This document shows positions 1 to 6,219 of a DNA stretch of 8,611 nucleotides, one piece after another. Below the pieces are notes generated by a model. It worked only from the letters and a program-made list of their open reading frames with translations. It searched no databases and was not told where the DNA came from. The translations under genes were made by a program, and so were the position numbers. Position 1 is the first letter of the stretch. Each line of letters begins with the position of its first letter. Source of the DNA: Armatimonadota bacterium (GTDB lineage Bacteria > Armatimonadota > Fimbriimonadia > Fimbriimonadales > ATM1); the NCBI GenBank assembly GCA_003695835.1, contig RFHN01000179.1, positions 1 through 8,611 of the forward strand, given 5' to 3'.

Positions 1-566
1 CCCTTGTGGAGGCGTTCGACGTCCGACCGGCCGTGAAAGAGCAAGTCGAGAGCCTGGGCGCCCGTTTCGTCGGGCTGCCGGAGACGCCCCACGAAACGGA
101 AGACGCATCGGGCTACGCGAAAGAGGTGGATCAAGCGATCTACGAGCAGGAACTCGCGCTCATCGCCGAGCGACTGCCGAAGAGGGACGTTGTGATTACG
201 ACCGCGCTGATTCCCGGTAAGCGAGCGCCCATCCTCATCACGAGCGAGGGCGTTCGTTCGATGCAACCGGGAAGCGTCATCGTGGACCTCGCGGCCGTTG
301 CCGGCGGCAACTGTGAAGAGACGGTGCCGGGCGAGACGGTAGAGGTGAACGGCGTTACCATCATCGGGCGCACCGATCTCGTCGCCAGCATGGCCATGGA
401 CGCATCGAGGATGTATTCCAAGAACCTGACCGAATTCTTGAAGTTGATCGCGCCGGAGGGAGAGCTTTCGCTCGACCTCTCCGACGAGATCATAGCGGGA
501 ACGCTCTTGACGTACGAGGGTCGCATCGCCCACGAGCCGACTCGACTCATGGCAGAGGAAACGTAA
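1..566 (+). CDS. pntAA: NAD(P) transhydrogenase subunit alpha part 1 (domain I, NAD(H)-binding), 5'-truncated
   Basis: This is the C-terminal half of the soluble domain I, which binds NAD(H) and passes hydride to NADP+ on the beta subunit. The reading frame is open from position 3 to the TAA at 564-566, giving 187 visible residues of the roughly 380 usual for the family, so the start lies left of the window. The GTG at 6 is internal and should not be taken as a start. Family-typical blocks are visible: YDVRPAVKEQ-like text at the very beginning (here FDVRPAVKEQVESLG), YAKEVDQAIYEQE, the stretch ITTALIPGKRAPILIT, VDLAAVAGGNCE, and YSKNLTEFLKLI near the end. The protein stops after domain I, so the membrane part of alpha is a separate gene (pntAB) 3 nt downstream. 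This split form is known from Rhodospirillum and Thermus, whereas E. coli PntA is one chain. Identification is secure; only the 5' end is missing. Confidence 0.95.
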   Translation, partial: LVEAFDVRPAVKEQVESLGARFVGLPETPHETEDASGYAKEVDQAIYEQELALIAERLPKRDVVITTALIPGKRAPILITSEGVRSMQPGSVIVDLAAVAGGNCEETVPGETVEVNGVTIIGRTDLVASMAMDASRMYSKNLTEFLKLIAPEGELSLDLSDEIIAGTLLTYEGRIAHEPTRLMAEET

Positions 567-569
567 ACC

Positions 570-860
570 ATGGAACTCGTAACCACGTTGACGATCATTG
601 TGCTGGCGGTCTTCGTCGGACTGGAAATCATCGCGAAGGTTCCGCAAACCTTGCACACGCCACTGATGTCCGCGACGAACGCTATCCATGGCGTGATCCT
701 CGTCGGTGGCCTCATTGTCTTGGGCCGGGCAGATCATCCGGTCGAGATCATCCTGGGCATAGGAGCCGTGCTCTTTGGAACGCTCAATGTGGTCGGCGGG
801 TTCGTCGTCACTGACCGGATGCTGGAGATGTTCCGTTCCAAGAAGCGAGGGGACCGCTGA
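570..860 (+). CDS. pntAB: NAD(P) transhydrogenase subunit alpha part 2 (membrane domain)
   Basis: A 96-residue membrane subunit that supplies three helices of domain II, the proton channel. Hydrophobic segments lie at about residues 3-22, 30-52 and 57-80, followed by a short basic C-terminal tail. The family signature TPLMSATNAIHG sits at residues 30-41. His40 in that motif is notable: as I recall, Thermus thermophilus uses an equivalent alpha-2 histidine in its proton path, while E. coli has Ser here and uses a histidine in beta. The ATG at 570 is preceded by GAGGAA at 555-560 (9-nt spacing) and lies 3 nt after the pntAA stop. The stop is separated from the pntB ATG by a single base, so the three genes form one operon with probable translational coupling. 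Length and motifs match the split-alpha family well. Confidence 0.95.
   Translation: MELVTTLTIIVLAVFVGLEIIAKVPQTLHTPLMSATNAIHGVILVGGLIVLGRADHPVEIILGIGAVLFGTLNVVGGFVVTDRMLEMFRSKKRGDR
847..852 (+). promoter_or_regulatory. Shine-Dalgarno site fixing the pntB start
   Basis: GAGGGG ends 9 nt before the ATG at 862. The pntB frame stays open upstream into pntAB, with a possible start near 775, but this site and the family N-terminus both point to 862. The site lies inside the last codons of pntAB. Confidence 0.7.
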
Positions 861-861
861 G

Positions 862-2277
862 ATGTTCGCCGAAGTTGACATCGCCTGGATCAACGCCGGT
901 TACCTACTCGCCGCTGTCTGTTTCATTCTGGCGCTCAAACTGATGAACACGCCGAAGACGGCGCGGTTAGGCAACCTCGTTGCGGCGGTCGGGATGTCGG
1001 TCGCGCTCGGCGTGACCTTCCTCTTGCCGGGATTTCGACCTGAGAATCTGGTATGGATCTTCGTGGCTGCCGCGGTGGGCACGTTCCTGGGCATCTATTC
1101 GGCTCGCACAGTCGCAATGACCGCCATGCCTCAGATGGTAGCCCTGTTCAACGGTTTGGGCGGCGGTGCGGTCGCTCTCGTTGCGTTGGTCGAGTACTAC
1201 GATGCCGCTTCGAACGGCGGGGCGCTCGAGTCGCTAGCGATTCTCGCCAAGATCACGACGATTCTCTCTCTGATCATCGGGTGCGTCAGCTTCGCCGGCA
1301 GCTTGATCGCTTTTGGCAAGCTCCAAGAGATGCTTCCCAGCAAGCCGCTGACCTACCCTGGACACCATATCGTCAACCTCTTGCTCGTTCTCGGGACGGT
1401 GGGACTGGCCGGGTGGCTTACCATAAGCGGCCTGTCCGTTCCCTTCTTCGTCGTGCTGACCGTCTTGGCTCTGCTGCTCGGCGTGTTGACGGTTACACCC
1501 ATCGGCGGAGCGGACATGCCGGTCGTCATCTCCCTCTTGAACTCCTTTACGGGGACGGCCGCAGGGTTAGCCGGCCTGGTTCTCAGCAACTCGGCGCTGC
1601 TCATCGGCGGCGCGCTGGTCGGCGCCAGCGGTCTCATTCTCACTTTCCAAATGTGCCAAGCGATGAATCGGCCGCTATCGAACGTCCTCTTCGGGGCTTT
1701 CGGCAGTCAACCGGAGGGCGCGGCTGGCGGCGGTCAAGGGGCGAAATCGGTCAAGGCGTATGGAGTGGACGATGCGGCGATCCTGCTCTCCAACGCGGAC
1801 AACGTCATTATCGTCCCGGGCTACGGCATGGCCGTGGCGCAAGCCCAACACGTCGTCAAAGAGCTGGCTGACAAACTCTCCGAGAGAGGCGCGACCGTGA
1901 AGTTTGCGGTCCACCCCGTTGCGGGGCGTATGCCCGGACACATGAACGTTCTCCTGGCGGAGGCGGATGTTCCGTACGAGCAGCTCTTCGAACTGGAAGA
2001 GATCAACTCGGAGTTTTCGGACTGCGATGTGGCGCTGGTCATTGGCGCCAACGACGTTGTGAATCCTGCCGCGCGCCATGACAAAAGCTCGCCCATCTAC
2101 GGCATGCCGATCCTGGACGTGGACAAGGCAAGGACCTGTATGGTGCTCAAGCGTTCGATGAACCCGGGATTCGCGGGGATCGAGAACGAGCTGTTCTACA
2201 TGGACAAGACGGTGATGGTCTTCGGCAACGCCAAGGACACGTTGACCAAGATCATCCAGGCGCTCGATCGGTATTAG
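862..2277 (+). CDS. pntB: NAD(P) transhydrogenase subunit beta
   Basis: Membrane subunit of proton-translocating transhydrogenase; it carries most of the channel (domain II) and the NADP(H)-binding domain III. The 471 residues match the usual 460-480. Residues 11-280 are a series of hydrophobic helices with the family block MPQMVALFNGLGGG at 89-102 and PIGGADMPVVISLLNSFTG at 213-231. A Gly/Ala-rich linker (285-294) leads to domain III, which shows PGYGMAVAQAQ (319-329), HPVAGRMPGHMNVLLAEA (351-368), GANDVVNPAA (395-404) and KRSMNPGFAG (430-439), all known NADP(H)-site motifs. Residue 98 is Asn where E. coli PntB has the proton-path His91, complementing His40 of PntAB. The start at 862 is chosen over a longer open frame from 775 because of the upstream GAGGGG, the 1-nt gap after pntAB, and the family N-terminus. 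The enzyme couples the proton gradient to NADPH production. Confidence 0.96.
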   Translation: MFAEVDIAWINAGYLLAAVCFILALKLMNTPKTARLGNLVAAVGMSVALGVTFLLPGFRPENLVWIFVAAAVGTFLGIYSARTVAMTAMPQMVALFNGLGGGAVALVALVEYYDAASNGGALESLAILAKITTILSLIIGCVSFAGSLIAFGKLQEMLPSKPLTYPGHHIVNLLLVLGTVGLAGWLTISGLSVPFFVVLTVLALLLGVLTVTPIGGADMPVVISLLNSFTGTAAGLAGLVLSNSALLIGGALVGASGLILTFQMCQAMNRPLSNVLFGAFGSQPEGAAGGGQGAKSVKAYGVDDAAILLSNADNVIIVPGYGMAVAQAQHVVKELADKLSERGATVKFAVHPVAGRMPGHMNVLLAEADVPYEQLFELEEINSEFSDCDVALVIGANDVVNPAARHDKSSPIYGMPILDVDKARTCMVLKRSMNPGFAGIENELFYMDKTVMVFGNAKDTLTKIIQALDRY

Positions 2278-2306
2278 GATGCGTATCCGGAGGCCGTCCT
2301 GCGCCG

Positions 2307-2312
2307 TATAAT
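2307..2312 (+). promoter_or_regulatory. Candidate -10 box upstream of the M48 protease gene
   Basis: A perfect TATAAT lies in the 50-nt gap after pntB, 15 nt before the ATG at 2328. No -35 resembling TTGACA is visible at 16-18 nt spacing, and there is no extended -10 TGn. With a normal start-site distance the transcript would begin near 2319, cutting into the AGAGAGG Shine-Dalgarno at 2316-2322. The leader would then be only about 9 nt, or the gene is mainly read through from pntB. Confidence 0.45.
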
Positions 2313-2327
2313 CTAAGAGAGGTTGGC

Positions 2328-3092
2328 ATGAATCGCTTGGCTCGCTGGCTGGTTGGAATGGTGGCTCTCGGAGCCGTTTTGCCCTTTGCGGGCTGCAAAG
2401 GGACGAATATCCTCAGCAAAAATGAGGAGATCCGACTCGGCCGAGAGGTCGCGGAAGAGGTGGAGAAGGAATACGTCGTCAGCCGGAACCCGGCCGACAA
2501 CGCGATGATCGAATCCATGGGTCAGCGAATCGTCGCCGCGAACCAACTCGATTGGCCGTTCACGTTCAAGATCCTCGAAGACAGCCAAGTGAATGCGTTC
2601 TCCCTGCCCGGAGGCCCGGTATACGTCTACCGAGGACTCATTGACCTTTCGGAAGGGGACGAAGACGAGATCGCCTGCGTATTAGCACATGAAATCGCCC
2701 ACATTACGCGACGCCACGCTGCAAAACAGTATTCTCAAGGCGTGCTCGCAGACATCGCCATTCTCATTGGAACCCAGGGCGCCGTGCAGGACATTGCACA
2801 GATCACCAGTCTCTTCGTCTCGATGCGCTACAGCCGAGACATGGAATACGAGGCGGACTCCTACGGCATCCGGTATGCCTTCCGTGCGGGCTACGACCCC
2901 AACGGACTGATTCGATTCTTCACCAAGCTGCAGCGCCTCGAGAAGGAGGGGCAGGGTGACGTCATCACGAACAACCTGCGGAGCCACCCGATGACCGGCG
3001 CGCGAATTGAACGCGCGAAAAAGGAGATCGAGCGGATTTCGCAAGAGGTAACCGCTGAACTGGAAGCTCAGTACGCCGCAAGGAACCGATGA
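2328..3092 (+). CDS. M48-family zinc metalloprotease, predicted lipoprotein
   Basis: A 254-residue peptidase of family M48, related to the BepA/LoiP type. An N-terminal signal sequence (basic start at residues 3-6, hydrophobic core 7-18) ends in a lipobox-like FAGC at 20-23, so Cys23 is probably lipidated and the enzyme anchored outside the cytoplasmic membrane. The zinc site is HEIAH at 121-125, with Glu122 catalytic. The third ligand is probably Glu173 in the EYEAD motif (173-177). The text LPGGPVYVYRGL (93-104) and the C-terminal RSHPMTGARIERA are further family hallmarks. There is no separate TPR domain: the chain ends about 30 residues after the HP motif in a charged helix. AGAGAGG at 2316-2322 serves as the ribosome site (5-nt spacing). 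The stop overlaps the next gene's start in ATGA. The likely role is degradation of misfolded envelope proteins; the substrate is not deducible. Confidence 0.9.
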   Translation: MNRLARWLVGMVALGAVLPFAGCKGTNILSKNEEIRLGREVAEEVEKEYVVSRNPADNAMIESMGQRIVAANQLDWPFTFKILEDSQVNAFSLPGGPVYVYRGLIDLSEGDEDEIACVLAHEIAHITRRHAAKQYSQGVLADIAILIGTQGAVQDIAQITSLFVSMRYSRDMEYEADSYGIRYAFRAGYDPNGLIRFFTKLQRLEKEGQGDVITNNLRSHPMTGARIERAKKEIERISQEVTAELEAQYAARNR

Positions 3093-3763
3093 AAGTCTCC
3101 GTCATCATCCCAGCCTACAACGAAGCGCCCCGAATCGGCGCGGTCCTCGACGCTGTTTGGCCGTGCGAGTGGGTGGATGAGATCCTCGTTGTGAACGACG
3201 GCTCGGAAGATGAGACATCCGCCGTTGCGGCTCAGTATCCGAAGGTGCAGGTGATTGATTTGGCGATCAACGTCGGAAAGGGCGGTGCGATTGCCACCGG
3301 CCTCGACGTCGCGCGCCACCCGATCCTTCTCTTGCTGGACGCCGACCTGGTGGGACTGGAGACTCGCCACGTGAACGCCCTCTTGGAGCCGATGACTCGC
3401 GGCGCCGACATGACGTTGGGACTGTTCAAGAAGGGCAAGCTCTGGAGCGACGCCGCCCAGGCCATCACGCCCTCGATTTCCGGCCAGCGCGCCCTGAAGC
3501 GCGAGATCCTCGAGGCTGTGCCCAACCTCATCGCCTGCCGCATGGGCGTGGAAGTCGCGATCCACCAAACTGCAAAGCAGAGAGGGGCCAAGATCGTGCG
3601 CGTGGACTTGGACGGCGTGACCCACACTCCCAAAGAGGCGAAGTTCGGACTCGTCAAGGGCGCGACGGCGAGGGCGCGAATGTACGCCGAAATCGGCAAG
3701 ACGATCGTTCGGTCGAAGATGCGAAACGGCAACGACGGCGAAACGAACGAAAAAGAGTTATAG
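3089..3763 (+). CDS. Family 2 glycosyltransferase (GT-A fold), soluble
   Basis: A 224-residue protein consisting of a GT-A catalytic domain with no membrane segment. It opens with VSVIIPAYNEAPRIG (residues 3-17), then VVNDGSEDET (34-43) and NVGKGGAIATGL (61-72). The metal- and nucleotide-binding DxD appears as LLLLDADLVG (80-89, D84 and D86), and SGQRAL at 131-136 resembles the SGFR-type acceptor-side motif of polyprenyl-phosphate glycosyltransferases. The C-terminal quarter is basic and polar. Sugar donor and acceptor cannot be assigned; a polyprenyl-phosphate or glycerate-type acceptor is possible by analogy, not shown. The ATG sits in an ATGA overlap with the protease gene, so translation is probably coupled. 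The stop lies 6 nt inside the end of the convergent comM gene, so the two tails overlap. Confidence 0.88.
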   Translation: MKVSVIIPAYNEAPRIGAVLDAVWPCEWVDEILVVNDGSEDETSAVAAQYPKVQVIDLAINVGKGGAIATGLDVARHPILLLLDADLVGLETRHVNALLEPMTRGADMTLGLFKKGKLWSDAAQAITPSISGQRALKREILEAVPNLIACRMGVEVAIHQTAKQRGAKIVRVDLDGVTHTPKEAKFGLVKGATARARMYAEIGKTIVRSKMRNGNDGETNEKEL

Positions 3764-5284
3764 CGTTCGATCCAGCGTCCGATACTGGATCGCCTCAGCG
3801 ACATGCTCGGTTTCGATCCGGTCGGAGCCCGCGAGATCGGCGATGGTTCGCGCCACCTTCAACACGCGGTCGAAGACCCGGGCGGACATTCCCAATCGCG
3901 TTACCGCAGTCCTCAAGAACTCGGAAGTCTCGCGCGACAGACTGCAAATCTCCCGGACCTCTGCGGGCGACATGCGGCCGTTCACCTTCGTTTTCGATCC
4001 CTGGAATCGCTCCGCCTGGCGCCGTCTCGCACGGACAACGCGCTCGCGAATGCTTGCGGAGGGCTCGCCCTCTTTTCCAGATAGCAGCTCTTCTTGGTTG
4101 AGACGCGGCACTTCGAGGTGAAGGTCAATCCGATCGAGCAGCGGGCCGCTGATCTTGCCCATATATCGGCGAATCTGATCGGGCGTGCAAGAGCAGGGCT
4201 TTACGCGATCGTTATGGAACCCACAGGGACACGGGTTCATCGCCCCCACCAGGATGACCTCCGCGGGAAAGTCTAAGGAAGCCTGCACGCGAGCTACCGA
4301 GACGACGCCGTCCTCGAGCGGCTGCCGCAAACCCTCCAAGACATCGCGATCGAATTCCGGCATCTCGTCCATGAAGAGAACGCCGTGGTGGGCAAGCGAG
4401 ACCTGGCCCGGGCGAGGGACTCTTCCCCCACCGACGATGCTCGCGTGGCTTGCCCCATGGTGAGGCGCTCGGAACGGTCGCTCCCAAACGAGGCCCTTCC
4501 GTCCGTCCATCAGCCCCGCCGCCGAATAGATTCGAGTGACTTCGATCGCCTCGTCGAGGGTCAAAGGGGGTAGGACGGTGGGAATCCGGCGGGCCAGCAT
4601 CGTCTTTCCGCTTCCCGGCGGGCCGATCATCAGCATGTTGTGTCCTCCCGCAGCCGCAATCTCGATGGCGCGCTTGGCGTGCTGCTGCCCCTTCACGTCG
4701 GCAAAGTCCACATCGTATTGAGGCTCCGCCTTGAGATTCCCTTGAAAATCGGAAGTAACGGGTGTGCGTGAGTCCGGGTCGAGCAGCAGTTCGCAGACTT
4801 CCTTGAGGTGCTGGACGCCATAGACCGCGACATCCGGCGCGACGCTGGCCTCGTGGGCGTTCTCTTCCGGAAGGATCAACCTCTGCACGCCAAGCTCCTG
4901 ACACTTGAGAGCGATGTTCACCGCGCCGCGGATGGGTCGAATCAACCCGTCGAGGCCCAGCTCGCCCGCGATCATGGTCTGCTCGAACTGATCCTGATCA
5001 ATCTGACCGCTCGCCGCCAAGATCGAGATGGCGATGGGAAGATCCAGCAGTGGGCCTTCCTTGCGCATGTCCGCCGGCGCAAGGCTCACCGTGATGCGCT
5101 TGATGGGCCAGTCGAAGCCGGAGTTGCGTATGGCGTTGTGGACGCGCTCGCCGGACTCTTTCACAGCCGCATCCGGCAGACCGACGATCGCGAAGTAAGG
5201 CGTGCCGCCGGAAAGCGCGGCCTCCACGATCACTTCCAGGGCGTCAATGCCCAAAAGCGTGGCGGTGCGAACCTTTGCGATCAA
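3758..5284 (-). CDS. comM: ComM/YifB-family AAA+ ATPase (Mg-chelatase-like)
   Basis: A 508-residue, full-length member of the ComM/YifB family. ComM is a hexameric helicase that promotes branch migration when transformed DNA is integrated in competent bacteria; many non-competent bacteria carry it too, with less clear roles. Residues 1-170 form the N-terminal Lon-like/ChlI domain (KVRTATLLGIDA, VGLPDAAVKESGERV, ITVSLAPADMRKEGP). The Mg-chelatase AAA+ core follows, with Walker A GPPGSGKT at 221-228, RPFRAPHHGASH at 269-280 and Walker B VLFMDE at 302-307. The cysteine cluster PCPCG at 351-355 with C364/C366 is followed by the sensor/arginine-finger region GPLLDRIDLHLEV. The C-terminal Mg-chelatase domain ends in AEAIQYRTLDR. 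The start is TTG: the next in-frame codon upstream that matters is a stop at 5299-5297, and the family N-terminus begins exactly here. No Shine-Dalgarno is visible. The gene lies 36 nt after the zinc-ribbon protein gene on the same strand. Confidence 0.95.
   Translation of the reverse strand: MIAKVRTATLLGIDALEVIVEAALSGGTPYFAIVGLPDAAVKESGERVHNAIRNSGFDWPIKRITVSLAPADMRKEGPLLDLPIAISILAASGQIDQDQFEQTMIAGELGLDGLIRPIRGAVNIALKCQELGVQRLILPEENAHEASVAPDVAVYGVQHLKEVCELLLDPDSRTPVTSDFQGNLKAEPQYDVDFADVKGQQHAKRAIEIAAAGGHNMLMIGPPGSGKTMLARRIPTVLPPLTLDEAIEVTRIYSAAGLMDGRKGLVWERPFRAPHHGASHASIVGGGRVPRPGQVSLAHHGVLFMDEMPEFDRDVLEGLRQPLEDGVVSVARVQASLDFPAEVILVGAMNPCPCGFHNDRVKPCSCTPDQIRRYMGKISGPLLDRIDLHLEVPRLNQEELLSGKEGEPSASIRERVVRARRRQAERFQGSKTKVNGRMSPAEVREICSLSRETSEFLRTAVTRLGMSARVFDRVLKVARTIADLAGSDRIETEHVAEAIQYRTLDRTL
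3768..3792. repeat. Inverted repeat in the convergent gene ends
   Basis: CGATCCAG (3768-3775) and CTGGATCG (3785-3792) are perfect 8-bp inverted copies around a 9-nt loop. The hairpin starts 5 nt after the glycosyltransferase stop and lies within the last codons of comM. There is no T tract directly after it on either strand (the nearest is a 5-T run about 12 nt beyond it on the - strand), so it is not a canonical intrinsic terminator. It may still protect or define the 3' end of the + strand transcript, or be chance. Confidence 0.35.
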
Positions 5285-5288
5285 AGCA

Positions 5289-5303
5289 TCGCTATTTTAG
5301 CGA
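5289..5303. promoter_or_regulatory. Short palindrome overlapping the comM -10 region
   Basis: TCGCTA (5289-5294) and TAGCGA (5298-5303) are 6-bp inverted copies around three T:A pairs. The element covers the candidate -10 of comM and ends 4 nt before the TTG start. It could be an operator or a short hairpin in the 36-nt gap; I do not recognise it as a known regulator's site. Confidence 0.3.
5294..5299 (-). promoter_or_regulatory. Candidate -10 box directly upstream of comM
   Basis: On the - strand TAAAAT ends 9 nt before the TTG start at 5284. A normal start-site distance would place +1 near 5287, giving a 5' leader of about 3 nt. No -35 similar to TTGACA is visible, and there is no Shine-Dalgarno between this hexamer and the start. 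It lies in the gap downstream of the zinc-ribbon protein gene, so comM could also be read through from that gene. Confidence 0.4.
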
Positions 5304-5320
5304 GCCGGGAACGGACTCTG

Positions 5321-6154
5321 CTAAACGGGCGGAGGCAGAACCCTCTCTCCACGAAACAGCCAAGCCAAGAACAGCCCCAAGAGCGCGACGACGCCCAGGA
5401 TAGCGAACGCCAGGGCATTGCCCTTGACCACGAAGCCGAGCGAGACGGAAATGCCAAGTGCGGTTGCGATCGCAACCCATCCGAGAATGAGGCGCGCGTA
5501 GAAGGGCTTGGGATCTGCGCGGCGACGAGCGTGGTCGAGCAAGACGGGCGCTTGGCAGCGACTGCAGGCAATCGTTCCCGGAGGGTTCACCATCGAGCAT
5601 CGAAGACACCGAATCGGCTTGAAGTCTTCGGGTTGAGCGTACTCTTGCCAGCGCTTGAGATCGCTCAGCTCCTTTCGGAAAAGATCCCGCAGGCTTCGAT
5701 TGCTTACGGGATCCACGTCGGATCCAAGCAACGAAGCCGCATATTCGGCGATCCGAATCGCATGCCCTCTCTGCCCGGCGTCGTAAAGGACCGTTGCGAT
5801 GCGAAAGAGGGCGGCTGCATTCGCGGGGTTCTCGCCGAAGGCTCCGAAGGCTTGTTCCAAGAGGTGCTCATCCACCTCGAAGAGCAATCTCTGGTCAATC
5901 CGACTCGCGAGGTAGGGCACGGCGGCCAGCGTGGCCAGCATGAGGGACGCAATGATGACCGCCACCCAGAAGCCCCCCTCGATCGCGATGAAGAGCAGGA
6001 TGAGGCTGACACCGATTGCAGCCACGCCCTGGGCGGCGCTCAGCTCCGCATCAATCATTTTGCGGATCGCCCAGACGACCCAAACGCAGGTGGGAAGAAT
6101 CACGGCGAGAAGCGCCAGAATCCTCTCGAAGTTGAGACCATACTGCTCGGACAA
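5321..6154 (-). CDS. Membrane protein with cytoplasmic-type zinc ribbon and TPR-like segment, function unknown
   Basis: I do not recognise a named family for this 277-residue protein. Two or three hydrophobic helices lie at the N-terminus (about 12-31, 43-58 and 62-82). A soluble middle part (about 85-210) follows, containing a helical hairpin at about 110-142 (NAAALFRIATVLYDAGQRG and what follows) that resembles one TPR unit. Next is a zinc ribbon with Cys183, Cys186, Cys197 and Cys200 in CLRC...CSRC, and two C-terminal helices at about 220-242 and 246-267. The layout suggests the ribbon and TPR-like part face the cytoplasm between membrane anchors. The start is TTG: GGAGGG lies 6 nt upstream, and the nearby ATG at 6159 is in another frame. 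It is divergent from the DUF4127 gene and 36 nt upstream of comM on the same strand. A scaffold or sensing role is a guess. Confidence 0.8.
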   Translation of the reverse strand: MSEQYGLNFERILALLAVILPTCVWVVWAIRKMIDAELSAAQGVAAIGVSLILLFIAIEGGFWVAVIIASLMLATLAAVPYLASRIDQRLLFEVDEHLLEQAFGAFGENPANAAALFRIATVLYDAGQRGHAIRIAEYAASLLGSDVDPVSNRSLRDLFRKELSDLKRWQEYAQPEDFKPIRCLRCSMVNPPGTIACSRCQAPVLLDHARRRADPKPFYARLILGWVAIATALGISVSLGFVVKGNALAFAILGVVALLGLFLAWLFRGERVLPPPV

Positions 6155-6160
6155 TCCATG

Positions 6161-6166
6161 CCCTCC
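6161..6166 (-). promoter_or_regulatory. Shine-Dalgarno site fixing the TTG start of the zinc-ribbon membrane protein
   Basis: GGAGGG on the - strand is 6 nt from the TTG at 6154. No other start codon exists in frame before the upstream TGA at 6187-6185, so TTG is the only usable common start. Confidence 0.65.
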
Positions 6167-6174
6167 CTGCTCGT

Positions 6175-6180
6175 ATTCTA
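6175..6180 (-). promoter_or_regulatory. Candidate -10 box for the zinc-ribbon membrane protein gene
   Basis: TAGAAT on the - strand, in the 65-nt divergent region. Predicted +1 is near 6168, which keeps the GGAGGG ribosome site in a leader of about 14 nt. No clear -35 is seen. Confidence 0.4.
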
Positions 6181-6206
6181 CCGGTCAGCCGATGCGCCTA
6201 CAGGGG

Positions 6207-6212
6207 TAAACT
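6207..6212 (+). promoter_or_regulatory. Candidate -10 box directly upstream of the DUF4127 gene
   Basis: TAAACT ends 7 nt before the ATG at 6220, so a normal start-site distance puts +1 on or next to the A of the start codon. The only purine-rich stretch, AGGGG at 6202-6206, lies 13 nt from the ATG, too far for a usual Shine-Dalgarno and upstream of the predicted +1. This fits a leaderless transcript. No clear -35 is seen. Confidence 0.4.
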
Positions 6213-6219
6213 CTCTCCG

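Noticed and set aside
775..861. N-terminal extension of pntB (500 residues from 775)
   Set aside because: It would overlap pntAB and does not look like a PntB N-terminus; ATG 862 has a Shine-Dalgarno and a 1-nt gap to pntAB.
1053..1871. 272-codon open frame in another frame of pntB
   Set aside because: Arg-rich, low-complexity translation lying entirely within pntB; typical out-of-frame shadow.
3068..3625. 185-codon open frame antisense to the glycosyltransferase
   Set aside because: The opposite strand encodes a clear GT2 domain with all motifs; this product shows no recognisable family.
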